From NCBI RefSeq assembly GCF_000967495.1, contig NZ_JXXU01000040.1, positions 62,001 through 126,000 on the forward strand: DNA of 64,000 nt, in the 5' to 3' direction. Within the stretch, counting starts at the first letter, position 1. Every line of letters begins with the position of its first letter. The position numbers and the translations under genes were made by a program. Positions 1 through 10,126 of the stretch are shown here, piece by piece. The DNA comes from Vibrio neptunius (lineage in GTDB: Bacteria > Pseudomonadota > Gammaproteobacteria > Enterobacterales > Vibrionaceae). A model generated the notes under the pieces. That model worked only from the letters and a program-made list of their open reading frames with translations. It was not told where the DNA came from and did no database searches.

Positions 1-397
1 CAACAATAAAGAACACACAACTCGATAAGAAATAGCAGAGCCGCAAATAATTGACACTCCTTTGTCATCAAGGACTCAGAGAAGAGAAGGTTAAGTGATT
101 CGATCTGTAAATTCGATGTATCAACTCAGCCAAATAAACCTAATTGCATAGTTCAAGAAACCGCTGTTTTTTCACACACAGCGTTAACATACATATTTTG
201 AAAATTTAATCGTTTTCGGCAAACCGTTTGAACAAAAAACAACCAAGCATTGCTCCGTTTTTTGTGAAGCCAAGTCTAAAACAACATGAAAACTTCATGG
301 AATCGTAACAAATGAGAAACGAATCAAAGTTACGCTCCAAACAGAATGGTATTTAAACAGTACCCCTTCAAAGAGTAATCATTAAAAGAGGTAGCTT
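1..397. other. Non-coding upstream region at the left edge
   Basis: No convincing coding frame is seen on either strand. The stretch is AT-rich. It holds two short inverted repeats: CGCTGT (162-167) with ACAGCG (178-183), and CATGAA (285-290) with TTCATG (294-299). It probably carries the promoter of the small plus-strand gene at 398 and perhaps that of a divergent gene off the left edge, but I see no strong -35/-10 pair. Confidence 0.5.
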
Positions 398-580
398 ATG
401 GAAGGCTTAAACTTTGAAGAAATCATGGAAATGGATTTTCCAAAAAATCGGGCAACACGTTCTAAACCCGCAAAGCGTAAATGGCGTGAAATCGAAGCAA
501 TAAAGGACAGGCAGAGACTTCGACGTGAATTGAAAGATATGGACATCGGATTCGACGATATTGATAATCTAGATTACTAA
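398..580 (+). CDS. DUF3545 family small protein, function unknown
   Basis: A 60-residue, highly charged protein. A lysine/arginine-rich middle (about residues 16-45) is followed by an acidic tail rich in Asp. There is no signal peptide or membrane segment, so it is probably cytosolic. I recognise it as the DUF3545 type found in vibrios and relatives; no function is known to me. The start is supported by AAGAGG about seven bases upstream of the ATG. It stands alone, ends just before a strong hairpin terminator and is convergent with the hemerythrin gene. The basic-then-acidic pattern would suit binding to nucleic acid or another protein, but that is only a guess. Confidence 0.85.
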   Translation: MEGLNFEEIMEMDFPKNRATRSKPAKRKWREIEAIKDRQRLRRELKDMDIGFDDIDNLDY

Positions 581-586
581 CATTAG

Positions 587-616
587 AAAAGAGGCGTATT
601 AGCGCCTCTTTTTTGT
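587..616. terminator. Bidirectional intrinsic terminator
   Basis: AAGAGGCG (589-596) and CGCCTCTT (603-610) form a perfect 8-bp stem with a six-base loop, followed by a T run on the plus strand and preceded by A residues. It separates the DUF3545 gene from the convergent hemerythrin gene and can serve both. Confidence 0.85.
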
Positions 617-633
617 TTATCGACACTTGAGCG

Positions 634-1185
634 TCAAACACACTCTTGATCGACCTGCCTAACACGTTGGGCTAATTGCTGATACTGTTCTGCAATGGTG
701 TGGCCAAAAACAGGGTCGTCTTCAGTGACGCTCCAACGTTTCTCGACAACTTGCCAATCATGTAAAGTGAAGCTCTTATTAATGAGAGGTAATATTGACT
801 GCTCTTCAAGATCCATGTGGCGCTTTTGCGTCAAGACAAAATCTTCGAGTTGCTGTACAAATAGAGCTTGAGGTACCACAGCATCTTGGAGAATCATATC
901 AACAGTATCGAGAAAAGCATGAGTTCTTTGTGACAATGTCTCATGCTCTAGTTCAAGATTCTCGATATCCGTGTGATGGCCGTAATGCTCTAGATAATAG
1001 TGGTAGAGAATATCCTCTTTAGGGTGATGGACACGCTCAGAGTGGTGAGCCAGATACTCCACTATTTCTCTCACTAAACTGTAATTGATGGTCTGTTCTT
1101 CCTTTAGCAGGGCAATCTTTTGCCTCAATACTGCCAGCAAACGAACCATGTAACCATGCTCTCGCCTTATCCTTTCAATCATCAT
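634..1185 (-). CDS. Hemerythrin-like HHE domain protein
   Basis: A 183-residue all-helical protein of the hemerythrin HHE cation-binding family, expected to bind a di-iron centre and to sense or carry O2 or NO, or to protect iron centres. Candidate ligands in the usual spacing are H10, H53/H54 with E57 (HHPKE), H81 with E82, and H123 with E127 (HMDLEE). No signal peptide or membrane helix is seen, so it is cytosolic. I place the start at the ATG at 1185, not at the GTG 18 bases upstream, because AAGGAG lies about seven bases before this ATG. The gene is transcribed alone. The exact substrate cannot be read from sequence. Confidence 0.88.
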   Translation of the reverse strand: MMIERIRREHGYMVRLLAVLRQKIALLKEEQTINYSLVREIVEYLAHHSERVHHPKEDILYHYYLEHYGHHTDIENLELEHETLSQRTHAFLDTVDMILQDAVVPQALFVQQLEDFVLTQKRHMDLEEQSILPLINKSFTLHDWQVVEKRWSVTEDDPVFGHTIAEQYQQLAQRVRQVDQECV

Positions 1186-1284
1186 AGCGCTTCTCCTTAA
1201 CACCTACTTTTAATGAGTGTATAAAAGAAGCGCCAGTCAAATTTTGACATTGCTCGAAGATTAAGCAATCCACTTTGGGGAGAA

Positions 1285-1971
1285 CTACATATTGACTTGA
1301 TCAGGAAGGTGCCAATTTATAGTTGGTTTACCTTGCGAACTAAGAATATGATTTGCTTGAGAAAAGTGTCGGCAACCGAAAAATCCGCGATGCGCTGACA
1401 ATGGAGAAGGGTGTGGCGCAGCCAATACATGGTGCTTATTACGGTCGATGAAACGCCCCTTCTTTTGCGCATGGGAGCCCCAAAGTAAAAACACCACACC
1501 AGACTGATACTGGTTAACCGCTTCAATGACTTTGTCAGTAAAGGTTTCCCAACCAGTTTTAGAATGCGAATGGGCTTTTCCCTGTTCGACCGTAAGAACA
1601 GTATTAAGTAACAAAACACCTTGCTCAGCCCAGCTTTGAAGGTAACCATGCGCCGGAATCTGAAAACCATCAATGTCCTGTGCTAACTCTTTATACATAT
1701 TGACTAAAGAGGGAGGAGTCTTGATACCTGGTAAAACAGAGAAACACAGACCATGCGCCTGTCGAGGGCCGTGATAAGGATCCTGTCCTAAGATCACAAC
1801 TTTCACGTCATCAAACTCAGTCGCCCGAAAGGCATTAAACACATCTTTTGCCGGAGGAAAGATCGCTTTACCTAAGCCCCTTTCCGATTCAACAAAATTC
1901 AACGTCTGCTGAAAATAGTCCTGCTGCTTTTCAGCCCCAATGACGTCTTGCCATGTCAATGACGGGTTCAT
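1285..1971 (-). CDS. ung: Uracil-DNA glycosylase
   Basis: Family 1 uracil-DNA glycosylase, 228 residues, the usual length. It removes uracil from DNA after cytosine deamination or dUTP incorporation, as the first step of base excision repair in the cytosol. The water-activating motif GQDPYH is at residues 62-67, with Asp64 matching the E. coli catalytic residue. The C-terminal HPSPLS motif of the minor-groove intercalation loop is also present. The start ATG has AAGGAA upstream. Its neighbour about 245 bases upstream, nfo, encodes the AP endonuclease that acts on the product of this enzyme, so the pair forms a small repair locus, though the small ORF at 2046-2150 lies between them. Confidence 0.98.
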   Translation of the reverse strand: MNPSLTWQDVIGAEKQQDYFQQTLNFVESERGLGKAIFPPAKDVFNAFRATEFDDVKVVILGQDPYHGPRQAHGLCFSVLPGIKTPPSLVNMYKELAQDIDGFQIPAHGYLQSWAEQGVLLLNTVLTVEQGKAHSHSKTGWETFTDKVIEAVNQYQSGVVFLLWGSHAQKKGRFIDRNKHHVLAAPHPSPLSAHRGFFGCRHFSQANHILSSQGKPTINWHLPDQVNM

Positions 1972-2045
1972 GTTTTGTTCCTTCTACTATGTGCGCTCAA
2001 ACAATTGTCGCAAAAGTTAATGAAGGAACAAAGCGATAAAGTGAA

Positions 2046-2150
2046 CTAGCTTTTTTGTGGGATCCGATAATGTCCCTGACCCGTCACATGACGATTAGGA
2101 ACAGGAAGGCGTGGCGAGCGTGCGATAGTATAAAAAGCAGTGTAAGGCAT
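2046..2150 (-). CDS. Probable small protein of 34 residues, unknown
   Basis: An open frame of 34 codons in the gap between nfo and ung, on the same strand as both. It begins MPYTAFYTIARSPRLPVPNR and ends in RIPQKS. It is basic and rich in proline, arginine and aromatic residues, with no signal peptide or membrane helix. Support for translation is AAGGA centred about ten bases before the ATG. It starts 65 bases after the nfo stop codon and ends about 75 bases before the ung start, so it could be read from an nfo transcript or from its own promoter. I do not recognise a family. It could also be a chance frame; comparison with other vibrios would settle that. Confidence 0.45.
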   Translation of the reverse strand: MPYTAFYTIARSPRLPVPNRHVTGQGHYRIPQKS

Positions 2151-2215
2151 AGTGGCATCCTTATTTGTCTGAGTACCTCAACTCACTATGAAAAATTAAT
2201 GCCACTTTTAAATAG

Positions 2216-3100
2216 TTAGGCCATTTCCTTGAGCCGAGCAACATGATGCTGACGTATAAACTCAATTTCGTCAGGCCAACTTTCCGGCTCTATTGTTTCT
2301 AGAATCAATGGGATATGGTCAAATCGAGGATCTTTAGCGATATACTCAAAACACGACCAACCAATTTCTCCTTTGCCTAATGCGTGGTGACGATCGACCT
2401 TCCCACCTAGGGCAATCTTTGAATCATTAATGTGCATTGCCCTTAAATAATGCATACCAACAACGCGCTCAAACTCCTCAAAAGTCGCCTCGCACGCATC
2501 AAAGCTGCTCAGATCATACCCAGCAGCGAAGGCATGGCAGGTATCAATACAGACACCAACGCGAGATTTATCCTTAACTTGTTGAATGATTTCCGCCAAA
2601 TGCTCAAATCGCCAGCCTAGGTTGGTACCCTGACCCGCCGTATTTTCTATCACCGCGGTCACGTTTGGTACCGCTTGGTGGGCAATATTGATCGATTCCG
2701 CGATTCGCACTAAACACTCTTTCTCAGAAATTTTCTTTAAGTGGCTTCCTGGATGAAAATTGAGTAAGCCTAGCCCAAGCTGATGGCAACGCTGCATTTC
2801 ATCAATAAATGCAGCGCGGGACTTCTCGAGTTTTTCTTCCTCTGGAGCGCCGAGATTAATCAAGTATGAATCGTGTGGGAGTATCTGCTCAGCGGTAAAA
2901 CCTAACAGGGTACAATTAGACTTAAATGCGGCGATGGTTGTTTCATCAAGCGGTTTGGCACTCCACTGGCGCTGATTTTTAGTAAATAAGGCAAACGCAT
3001 TTGCTCCTATTTTATTTGCCCTCAATGGTGCCTGATCAACACCACCTGCTGCGGAAACATGAGCACCGATAAACTTGTTACCGTACGACTTTTCTAACAT
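2216..3100 (-). CDS. nfo: Endonuclease IV (AP endonuclease)
   Basis: A TIM-barrel AP endonuclease of 294 residues that cuts 5' to abasic sites, using three zinc ions, in base excision repair. The family signatures are present in order: GAHVSAAGG near the N-terminus, LNFHPGSH, the glutamate in [36 protein letters not shown], and a late LILETIEP. The N-terminus is about ten residues longer than in E. coli Nfo, and no strong ribosome binding site marks the chosen ATG, so the true start could be slightly internal. It is divergent from grcA across a 318-base gap. Confidence 0.96.
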   Translation of the reverse strand: MLEKSYGNKFIGAHVSAAGGVDQAPLRANKIGANAFALFTKNQRQWSAKPLDETTIAAFKSNCTLLGFTAEQILPHDSYLINLGAPEEEKLEKSRAAFIDEMQRCHQLGLGLLNFHPGSHLKKISEKECLVRIAESINIAHQAVPNVTAVIENTAGQGTNLGWRFEHLAEIIQQVKDKSRVGVCIDTCHAFAAGYDLSSFDACEATFEEFERVVGMHYLRAMHINDSKIALGGKVDRHHALGKGEIGWSCFEYIAKDPRFDHIPLILETIEPESWPDEIEFIRQHHVARLKEMA

Positions 3101-3257
3101 GTTGCTTTATCACTTTTGACTTTCAATATATGGCACGAATTACAGCAAGTTATTAGACTCATCTCAACAACCACACCAGGCTTGTAGTAATATTACAACA
3201 AAACAAGAGATCCAAATCTATCGCCAAGGTCATAAATCATTGCTATATATGATATTA

Positions 3258-3271
3258 TTGATTCAAATCAA
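3258..3271 (+). promoter_or_regulatory. Distal FNR box upstream of grcA
   Basis: TTGATTCAAATCAA matches the FNR consensus TTGAT-N4-ATCAA at every defined position. It lies about 53 bases upstream of the proximal FNR box. A tandem arrangement would strengthen anaerobic activation of grcA or modulate it. Confidence 0.75.
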
Positions 3272-3310
3272 CACATTAACCACTTAATAAGTGATGATAT
3301 TGGTAGTTAT

Positions 3311-3354
3311 TTGACTTAAATCAAAACCACCCAAGTAATTTCAGGTTATATAAT
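3311..3354 (+). promoter_or_regulatory. grcA promoter with proximal FNR box
   Basis: TTGACTTAAATCAA (3311-3324) is a one-mismatch FNR box. A TATAAT -10 element sits at 3349-3354. The FNR box is centred about 42-43 bases before the likely transcription start, the position of a class II FNR-activated promoter, where FNR replaces the -35 contact. No other gene lies between here and grcA. The remaining part of the 3101-3418 gap is AT-rich with no further recognisable element. Confidence 0.75.
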
Positions 3355-3418
3355 ACGCAGCTCGACGAAATTCGGAAATTAACACCAATAAAACCACTAA
3401 TGTGGATAGGAGACTGTG

Positions 3419-3796
3419 ATGATTCAAGGCATTCAAATTACTAAAGCGGCAAACGATGCACTACTGAACTCTATTTGGTTACTTGATAGTGAAAAAAATG
3501 AAGCGCGCTGCGTGGCTGCAAACACAGGTTTTGAAACTGACCAAGTTGTAGCAATCAACGAACTTGGCGAATACGAAAGCCGCGAAGTTGCGATCGAGAA
3601 AGCACCTCGCATCGAAGGTGGTCAACACCTGAACGTTAACGTTCTTAAGCGTGAAACTTTAGAAGATGCGGTTGAAAACCCTGAGAAATACCCTCAGCTA
3701 ACTATCCGCGTTTCTGGCTACGCTGTTCGTTTCAACTCGCTAACGACTGAACAACAACGAGATGTAATTGCACGTACATTTACTGAATCTCTATAA
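3419..3796 (+). CDS. grcA: Autonomous glycyl radical cofactor GrcA
   Basis: A 125-residue spare part for pyruvate formate-lyase: it resembles the C-terminal end of PflB and, when charged with a glycyl radical by PFL activase, restores activity to an oxygen-cleaved enzyme. The radical site is in RVSGYAVRF, with Gly100. I use the ATG at 3419; a GTG lies immediately before it in frame, but GATAGGAGA sits at the right distance for the ATG. Two FNR boxes upstream fit induction without oxygen. It is a single-gene unit ending in a hairpin terminator. Confidence 0.97.
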   Translation: MIQGIQITKAANDALLNSIWLLDSEKNEARCVAANTGFETDQVVAINELGEYESREVAIEKAPRIEGGQHLNVNVLKRETLEDAVENPEKYPQLTIRVSGYAVRFNSLTTEQQRDVIARTFTESL

Positions 3797-3823
3797 TTCA
3801 GTGAGTGGTACATTGAACATGAC

Positions 3824-3850
3824 AACGGCGCCTTAATGGCGTCGTTTTTT
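3824..3850 (+). terminator. Terminator of grcA
   Basis: AACGGCGCC (3824-3832) pairs with GGCGTCGTT (3838-3846), one G-U pair included, around a five-base loop, followed by a T run to 3850. Confidence 0.85.
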
Positions 3851-3930
3851 ATGACTTTAGAAAGAAGCAGTGCAAGCGAGCTTTTTTTCCGTTACATTAA
3901 TTGACCCATTCCTAGTTTTCATCAGTAGCT

Positions 3931-4776
3931 ATGTTACTTGAAGGCATCGAGACTTTATTAGTTCTTAGTAAAGCGAAAACCATGAGCCGAACTGGCAGCT
4001 TACTGTATATCAGTCAATCAGCAGTCAGTAAACGAATCGCCAATTTAGAAAAAAAACTCGGTAAAAAATTAATCGAACCTTCTGGCCGTTCAATCAAACT
4101 AACACCCGATGGACAGGCTCTGATTGACAACATAGGTCCTTCTTTTAATGAGCTGCGAGGTCTGATCTATGAACAACAAGAGTTGGAAGATACTTCCCTC
4201 ATCAAACTCGATAGCTCAAAATCTTTGATTGCAGGATATCTAGGCAAGACCATTGGCGACTACATCAAAAGCGATCAGTACATTACAATCACGACCAACC
4301 ACACACCTCGTATTGTAGAACATGTTCAATCAGGTAAAGCAACGCTCGGCCTCTGTGCGGGTTTACTACCAGCCCACCATGGATTGATGACCTTTCACTT
4401 ATTTGATGAGCCTTTCGCTGTCGTAAACGATGCCCCTTTAAAGCAATTACCCGACAAGATCATCACAAACGATTTAACCAACCCCGCCAACAGCTATCAA
4501 CTCATCACGCTAGAAAAGCTCGGTATCAAGCCAATCATGGAAATGGATGCTTACACCGCTGCAGCCCAGCTGGCGTTAGGCGGAACAGCGCCAGCGTTGA
4601 TCCCTCACTCAATCATTAAAGCGCTCAATATCCCCGACAAACATTGCTTTCATTTCAAACAATTACAACACCTAATTCGACCTATCCATATTTGCGTCAG
4701 ACAGAGTGTGTATCAATCACCTCGGGTTAAAAAACTGATAGCAACCATTGTTGATGCTGTTCCCAAAGCAGTTTAA
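3931..4776 (+). CDS. LysR family transcriptional regulator
   Basis: 281 residues. The N-terminal 60 or so form the winged helix-turn-helix of LysR proteins (the ISQSAVSKRIANLEKKLG stretch is the recognition region), followed by a two-lobed effector-binding domain from about residue 90. The effector is unknown. LysR regulators often control a divergent neighbour, but here the gene in front is grcA, on the same strand, and the gene behind, a TSUP permease, is convergent and overlaps its 3' end by 50 bases. The target cannot be told from position alone. The ATG has no strong ribosome binding site. Confidence 0.88.
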   Translation: MLLEGIETLLVLSKAKTMSRTGSLLYISQSAVSKRIANLEKKLGKKLIEPSGRSIKLTPDGQALIDNIGPSFNELRGLIYEQQELEDTSLIKLDSSKSLIAGYLGKTIGDYIKSDQYITITTNHTPRIVEHVQSGKATLGLCAGLLPAHHGLMTFHLFDEPFAVVNDAPLKQLPDKIITNDLTNPANSYQLITLEKLGIKPIMEMDAYTAAAQLALGGTAPALIPHSIIKALNIPDKHCFHFKQLQHLIRPIHICVRQSVYQSPRVKKLIATIVDAVPKAV

Positions 4777-5506
4777 ATGCCATCGCCATCGACATCACGA
4801 TCACTAGGGGACGGATCCATTTTTGGCCTTTGGTCACAACCACTTTCGCTCCCATACGAGCCCCAAAGAATCCACCGACCGCCATTACCAATCCTAATTC
4901 CCAGATCGGTAATCCTGCCAACACAAAAAACAGTAATGCAGCGATGTTAGAAGTAAAGTTCAGAACCTTGGTGCGAGCGGTCGCATCGACCAACGAAAAA
5001 TGCCCAATGGCAACAAAACACACAGTAAAAATGGAGCCTGTTCCTGGGCCGAAGAAGCCATCATAAAACCCAACCCCACCGCCTACGGACAAAGCAAACA
5101 TCGCTTCTGACAGCTTGGCTTGCCCCGAATGTTGTTTCGTTTTTGGCATCAGCAAAAAGTAAAGCGAGATAGCGACAAGAAGAATGGGAATAAGACTGGT
5201 CAGGGTACTTGCGTCAATATACTGCACCGCTTCCGCACCAATCGCTGAGCCAATGAAAGTACACAGAATGGCTAAGCGCATCTCTTTTATACTGACAATA
5301 CCGTTGCGCACGAAATACCAGCTAGCAGAAAAACTCCCAAACGAGCTTTGCAACTTGTTTGTCGCTAAGGCTTGAGTCGGTGGAACCCCCGCCGCCAGTA
5401 GCGCAGGTAGCGTTAATAAACCACCGCCACCAGCCATAGCATCGATAAAGCCTGCAGCAGTAGCAACAAAGAAAAGTATGGTCAGTATTTCGAGGGAGAT
5501 TTCCAT
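4727..5506 (-). CDS. TSUP (TauE/SafE) family membrane permease
   Basis: A 259-residue inner membrane protein with about eight hydrophobic segments and two repeated half domains: the first contains GGGGLLTLPALLAAGVPP, the second the GFYDGFFGPGTGS and GGFFGARMGA stretches. This is the TSUP family (sulfite, sulfoacetate or related anion exporters and importers; E. coli YfcA is a member). Substrate not determined. Its last 50 bases are antisense to the end of the convergent LysR gene. It is probably monocistronic. Confidence 0.88.
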   Translation of the reverse strand: MEISLEILTILFFVATAAGFIDAMAGGGGLLTLPALLAAGVPPTQALATNKLQSSFGSFSASWYFVRNGIVSIKEMRLAILCTFIGSAIGAEAVQYIDASTLTSLIPILLVAISLYFLLMPKTKQHSGQAKLSEAMFALSVGGGVGFYDGFFGPGTGSIFTVCFVAIGHFSLVDATARTKVLNFTSNIAALLFFVLAGLPIWELGLVMAVGGFFGARMGAKVVVTKGQKWIRPLVIVMSMAMAFKLLWEQHQQWLLSVF

Positions 5507-5623
5507 AACTTATGTCTAAACGGCGAAACAATGGCCATAACCATAACACTGAGCTTTCCAGTCGGATAAGGAAAGCATCGAAATTGACCTATTCCATTTT
5601 TTCATCACTCTAATACACCGCAT

Positions 5624-5649
5624 AAAAAAGCCCGCTCAAAAGAGCGGGC
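5624..5649 (-). terminator. Terminator of carAB
   Basis: Read on the minus strand, GCCCGCTC, a four-base loop and GAGCGGGC form a perfect 8-bp stem (5630-5649), followed by a run of T residues. It lies about 45 bases after the carB stop codon. Confidence 0.9.
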
Positions 5650-5694
5650 AATGAGGTTGTCATATAGGCTCTGTTGCGAGCCTACTGGTTTTTA

Positions 5695-8600
5695 TTACGC
5701 TTCGTTCTGTGCCACTTTAGCGTGCAGCTCTTGAACTGAAGTCACTGATGTTTTAGCGTCAGCCGTGTGTGCCATACACACTGCAAACGCGGCATTCAGT
5801 GTCGTTGTGTAGTTCACTTTCTCAGCCAATGCGCCACGACGAAGTACTTTTGAATCCTCAATCGCTTGACGACCTGCCGCGGTGTTGACGATGTAGGTGT
5901 ACTCGTTGTTCTTGATACGGTCAAGAATGTGTGGACGACCTTCGTGTACCTTGTTCACTAGACGTGGGTTGATACCTGCTTCGCCTAGGATAACTGCTGT
6001 ACCGTGCGTTGCATCCAGTTGGTAACCAAGTTTAGTTAGCTTAGACGCTAGGTCTACTACACGCTGCTTGTCGCCTTCACGAACAGACAGTAGTGCGCGA
6101 CCTCCTTCTGGGTACACTGCGCCACAACCGAGTTCTGCTTTCGCGTAAGCTTCTGCGAACGTGGCACCTACACCCATTACCTCACCAGTAGAGCGCATTT
6201 CTGGACCTAACAGTGGGTCAACACCAGGGAACTTGTTGAACGGAAGTACTACTTCTTTCACTGAGTAGTAAGGTGGGATAATTTCTTTAGTAAAGCCCTG
6301 AGACTCTAGAGATTGACCCGCCATCACACGTGCAGCGATTTTCGCTAGTGGAGCACCTGTTGCTTTAGATACGAATGGTACTGTACGAGCAGCACGAGGG
6401 TTTACTTCGATTAGGTAAACTTCGTTTTCTTTAACAGCAAACTGTGTGTTCATCAGACCGCGTACACCAAGTTCGAAAGCTAGCTTCTCTACTTGCTCAC
6501 GCATCTTATCCTGGATTTCCTGACTTAGCGTATAAGCAGGTAGTGAACATGCCGAGTCACCAGAGTGAACACCCGCTTGCTCGATGTGCTCCATGATACC
6601 GCCGATAACTACGCGCTCACCGTCACAGATAGCATCGATATCAACTTCAGTTGCGTCGTCTAGGAAACGGTCCAGAAGCACTGGTGACTCGTTCGATACG
6701 CTCACCGCTTCGTTAAAGTAACGGCGTAAGTCTTGCTCGTCGTAGACGATTTCCATTGCGCGACCACCGAGCACGTATGAAGGACGTACAACCAACGGGA
6801 AGCCAATTTCTTTCGATTTCTCAACCGCTTGCTCGATTGTCGTTACTGTCGCATTTTCTGGCTGTAGAAGACCTAGGCGGTCAACGGCAGCTTGGAAACG
6901 CTCGCGATCTTCAGCGCGGTCGATTGCATCTGGGCTAGTACCTATGATTGGCACACCTGCCGCTTCTAGAGCTCGAGCAAGTTTAAGTGGAGTCTGACCA
7001 CCGTACTGAACGATAACGCCTTTTGGCTTCTCTACACGTACGATTGAAAGCACGTCTTCAAGTGTGACTGGTTCGAAGTACAGACGATCTGACGTGTCAT
7101 AGTCAGTAGAAACTGTCTCTGGGTTACAGTTAACCATGATAGTTTCATAACCATCTTCACGTAGAGCTAGTGAAGCGTGTACACAACAGTAGTCAAATTC
7201 AATACCTTGGCCGATACGGTTTGGACCACCACCAAGAACCATGATCTTGTCTTTGTCTGTCGGCTGCGCTTCACACTCTTCATCATAAGATGAGTACATG
7301 TAAGCCGTATCAGAAGAAAACTCAGCCGCACAAGTATCAACGCGCTTGTACACTGGGTGAATGTCGTACTGGTCACGCAGGCGACGAATTTCGTTCTCAG
7401 ATACACCAAGAATTGAAGAGAGACGAGCATCAGAGAAACCTTTACGCTTCATCTTACGTAGCACATCTTCAGTCAAGCCAGCAAAACCGCCTGCCTTAAC
7501 TTGATTTTCCAGGTTAACCAGTTCTTCAATCTGAACTAGGAACCAACGGTCAATTGCCGTTAGATTGAATACGCCATCTACTGACATACCAGCACGGAAT
7601 GCGTCTGCGATGTACCAGATACGCTCAGCACCAGCTTCTTTTAGTTCATGACGAATGGTTGTTAGTGCATCAGGCGCATCCAGATCAACCATTTCGTCAA
7701 AACCGTTGGCACCAACTTCAAGGCCACGAAGCGCTTTTTGTAGAGATTCTTGTTGGTTACGGCCGATAGCCATAACCTCACCCACTGACTTCATCTGAGT
7801 TGTCAGACGGTCGTTAGCGCCGGCAAATTTCTCGAAGTTAAAGCGAGGGATCTTAGTTACTACGTAGTCGATTGTTGGTTCGAATGATGCCGGAGTCGCA
7901 CCACCAGTGATGTCGTTTTGTAGCTCATCAAGAGTGAAGCCAACGGCCAGTTTCGCTGCAATCTTAGCGATTGGGAAACCTGTTGCTTTAGAAGCAAGAG
8001 CAGAAGAACGAGATACACGTGGGTTCATCTCGATGATAACCATGCGGCCATCTTTCGGATTAATACCAAACTGTACGTTTGAACCACCTGTCTCAACACC
8101 GATTTCGCGCAGTACCGCTAGAGATGCATTACGCATCAACTGGTACTCTTTGTCAGTCAGCGTTTGGGCTGGTGCCACTGTGATTGAGTCACCAGTGTGG
8201 ATACCCATTGGGTCGAAGTTTTCGATAGAACATACGATGATACAGTTGTCCGCTTTGTCACGAACCACTTCCATCTCATATTCTTTCCAACCGATTAGTG
8301 ATTCATCGATTAGAAGCTCGTTGGTTGGCGACAGGTCCAAACCACGACGACAGATCTCTTCGAACTCTTCTTTGTTGTAAGCGATACCACCACCAGTACC
8401 ACCCATAGTGAATGAAGGACGAATGATACATGGGAAGCCGACCATATCGAGAACTTTGTAAGCTTCTTCCATCGTCTTAGCCGTATCCGCACGCGGACAC
8501 TCTAGGCCGATTGACTTCATCGCTTTATCAAAACGAGAACGATCTTCTGCTTTGTCGATAGCGTCTGCAGTTGCACCGATCATCTCTACGCCGAACTCTT

Positions 8601-8925
8601 CAAGTACGCCGTGCTTCTCAAGGTCTAGAGCACAGTTAAGTGCAGTCTGGCCACCCATAGTAGGTAGTACTGCATCAGGGCGCTCTTTCTCAATGATCTT
8701 GCGAACCACTTCCCACTGGATTGGTTCGATGTAAGTGGCATCCGCCATGTCTGGGTCAGTCATGATGGTTGCAGGGTTAGAGTTTACAAGGATAACTCGA
8801 TAACCCTCTTCGCGCAGTGCTTTACATGCTTGAGCACCAGAGTAGTCAAACTCACATGCCTGACCGATAACAATCGGGCCTGCACCTAGAATTAGAATAC
8901 TTTTTAAGTCAGTACGTTTTGGCAT
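5695..8925 (-). CDS. carB: Carbamoyl-phosphate synthase large subunit
   Basis: 1076 residues, full length. It makes carbamoyl phosphate from bicarbonate, ammonia delivered by CarA and two ATP, feeding arginine and pyrimidine synthesis. Two homologous ATP-grasp halves (about residues 1-400 and 553-935) flank an oligomerisation domain. Each half starts with a nucleotide-fold motif ([18 protein letters not shown] and [17 protein letters not shown]). The last 140 residues or so are the allosteric MGS-like domain that senses UMP and ornithine. It lies 16 bases downstream of carA in a two-gene operon that ends in a strong terminator. Confidence 0.99.
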   Translation of the reverse strand: MPKRTDLKSILILGAGPIVIGQACEFDYSGAQACKALREEGYRVILVNSNPATIMTDPDMADATYIEPIQWEVVRKIIEKERPDAVLPTMGGQTALNCALDLEKHGVLEEFGVEMIGATADAIDKAEDRSRFDKAMKSIGLECPRADTAKTMEEAYKVLDMVGFPCIIRPSFTMGGTGGGIAYNKEEFEEICRRGLDLSPTNELLIDESLIGWKEYEMEVVRDKADNCIIVCSIENFDPMGIHTGDSITVAPAQTLTDKEYQLMRNASLAVLREIGVETGGSNVQFGINPKDGRMVIIEMNPRVSRSSALASKATGFPIAKIAAKLAVGFTLDELQNDITGGATPASFEPTIDYVVTKIPRFNFEKFAGANDRLTTQMKSVGEVMAIGRNQQESLQKALRGLEVGANGFDEMVDLDAPDALTTIRHELKEAGAERIWYIADAFRAGMSVDGVFNLTAIDRWFLVQIEELVNLENQVKAGGFAGLTEDVLRKMKRKGFSDARLSSILGVSENEIRRLRDQYDIHPVYKRVDTCAAEFSSDTAYMYSSYDEECEAQPTDKDKIMVLGGGPNRIGQGIEFDYCCVHASLALREDGYETIMVNCNPETVSTDYDTSDRLYFEPVTLEDVLSIVRVEKPKGVIVQYGGQTPLKLARALEAAGVPIIGTSPDAIDRAEDRERFQAAVDRLGLLQPENATVTTIEQAVEKSKEIGFPLVVRPSYVLGGRAMEIVYDEQDLRRYFNEAVSVSNESPVLLDRFLDDATEVDIDAICDGERVVIGGIMEHIEQAGVHSGDSACSLPAYTLSQEIQDKMREQVEKLAFELGVRGLMNTQFAVKENEVYLIEVNPRAARTVPFVSKATGAPLAKIAARVMAGQSLESQGFTKEIIPPYYSVKEVVLPFNKFPGVDPLLGPEMRSTGEVMGVGATFAEAYAKAELGCGAVYPEGGRALLSVREGDKQRVVDLASKLTKLGYQLDATHGTAVILGEAGINPRLVNKVHEGRPHILDRIKNNEYTYIVNTAAGRQAIEDSKVLRRGALAEKVNYTTTLNAAFAVCMAHTADAKTSVTSVQELHAKVAQNEA

Positions 8926-8941
8926 TCTCTACTACTCCGAA

Positions 8942-10081
8942 TTAAGCGCTGTGTTGTTTGATTAGTTCGATAAAGTGGTCAAATAATGGTGCTGCGTCGT
9001 GTGGACCAGGGCTTGCTTCAGGGTGACCTTGGAAGCTAAATGCTGGCTTATCTGTACGGTGGATACCTTGTAGAGAGCCATCAAATAGTGACACGTGAGT
9101 TGCACGTAGGTTCTCAGGCAATGTTGCTTCATCAGCAGCAAAACCGTGGTTCTGAGAAGTAATCATCACAACATTACGATCTAGGTCTTTAACTGGGTGG
9201 TTAGCACCGTGGTGACCAAATTTCATCTTAACGGTTTGCGCACCAGACGCTAACGCAAGGATTTGGTGACCTAAACAGATACCAAAGATTGGCAAACCTT
9301 TATCCAAGAACACTTTGGTCGCTTCGATAGCGTAAGTACATGGTTCAGGGTCACCAGGGCCGTTTGACAAAAACACGCCGTCAGGGTTGAGCGCCAAAAC
9401 TTCTTCTGCACTGGTTTCAGCAGGAACTACTGTTAAGCGGCAGCCTCGGTCAACAAGCATACGCAGGATGTTTCGTTTTGCACCGAAGTCATAGGCAACA
9501 ACGTGATATGGCAATTCGCTGTCGTCTTGCGCCTCAGGAAGTCCACCCTCAAGCGTCCACGAACCTTGTTTCCATTGATACGCTTCTTTTGTTGTAACTT
9601 CTTTCGCAAGGTCCATACCTTTTAGGCCAGGGAATTCTTTTGCTTTAGCCAGCGCTAGAGCCTCGTCTAAGTTGTTACCCGCAACGATACAACCGTTTTG
9701 TGCACCTTTTTCACGCAGGATGCGAGTCAGCTTACGCGTATCAATATCAGCGATGCCAACGATGTTTTGCGATTTAAGGTAATCAGAAAGGGATTGTTCG
9801 TTACGAAAGTTAGAAGCGATGAGAGGGAGATCGCGAATCACAAGGCCTTGTGCATGAATGGAAGAGGATTCTTCATCTTCGGAATTGGTTCCGGTATTGC
9901 CTATGTGAGGATAAGTAAGTGTGACGATTTGTTGGGAATAGGAAGGATCAGTGAGGATTTCTTGGTACCCCGTCATCGAGGTATTAAAAACAACTTCACC
10001 AACGGACGACCCATCTGCTCCAATGGAAACTCCGCGGAACACTGTCCCATCTTCTAGGACTAACAGTGCTGATTTACTCAA
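8942..10081 (-). CDS. carA: Carbamoyl-phosphate synthase small subunit
   Basis: 379 residues from a TTG start at 10081, giving [12 protein letters not shown], which aligns with E. coli CarA, itself a TTG-start gene; GGAGGTTG lies just upstream. An open frame continues 22 codons further upstream but has no matching sequence or binding site. CarA hydrolyses glutamine and channels ammonia to CarB. The class I amidotransferase domain in the C-terminal half has the nucleophile Cys in FGICLGHQ and the His/Glu pair in [12 protein letters not shown]. Regulation by ArgR is likely from the boxes directly upstream. Confidence 0.98.
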   Translation of the reverse strand: MSKSALLVLEDGTVFRGVSIGADGSSVGEVVFNTSMTGYQEILTDPSYSQQIVTLTYPHIGNTGTNSEDEESSSIHAQGLVIRDLPLIASNFRNEQSLSDYLKSQNIVGIADIDTRKLTRILREKGAQNGCIVAGNNLDEALALAKAKEFPGLKGMDLAKEVTTKEAYQWKQGSWTLEGGLPEAQDDSELPYHVVAYDFGAKRNILRMLVDRGCRLTVVPAETSAEEVLALNPDGVFLSNGPGDPEPCTYAIEATKVFLDKGLPIFGICLGHQILALASGAQTVKMKFGHHGANHPVKDLDRNVVMITSQNHGFAADEATLPENLRATHVSLFDGSLQGIHRTDKPAFSFQGHPEASPGPHDAAPLFDHFIELIKQHSA

Positions 10082-10091
10082 GACAACCTCC

Positions 10092-10126
10092 AGAATAAAA
10101 ATGCAAAAATAATAAATTAAACTGCA
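10092..10126 (-). promoter_or_regulatory. Candidate pair of ARG boxes upstream of carA
   Basis: On the minus strand, TGCAGTTTAATTTA (10113-10126) and TGCATTTTTATTCT (10092-10105) both resemble the ArgR half-site pair TGAAT-N4-ATTCA. Their centres are 21 bases apart, the spacing ArgR hexamers need. The matches are imperfect, so this is an inference supported by the known ArgR control of carAB. Confidence 0.45.
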
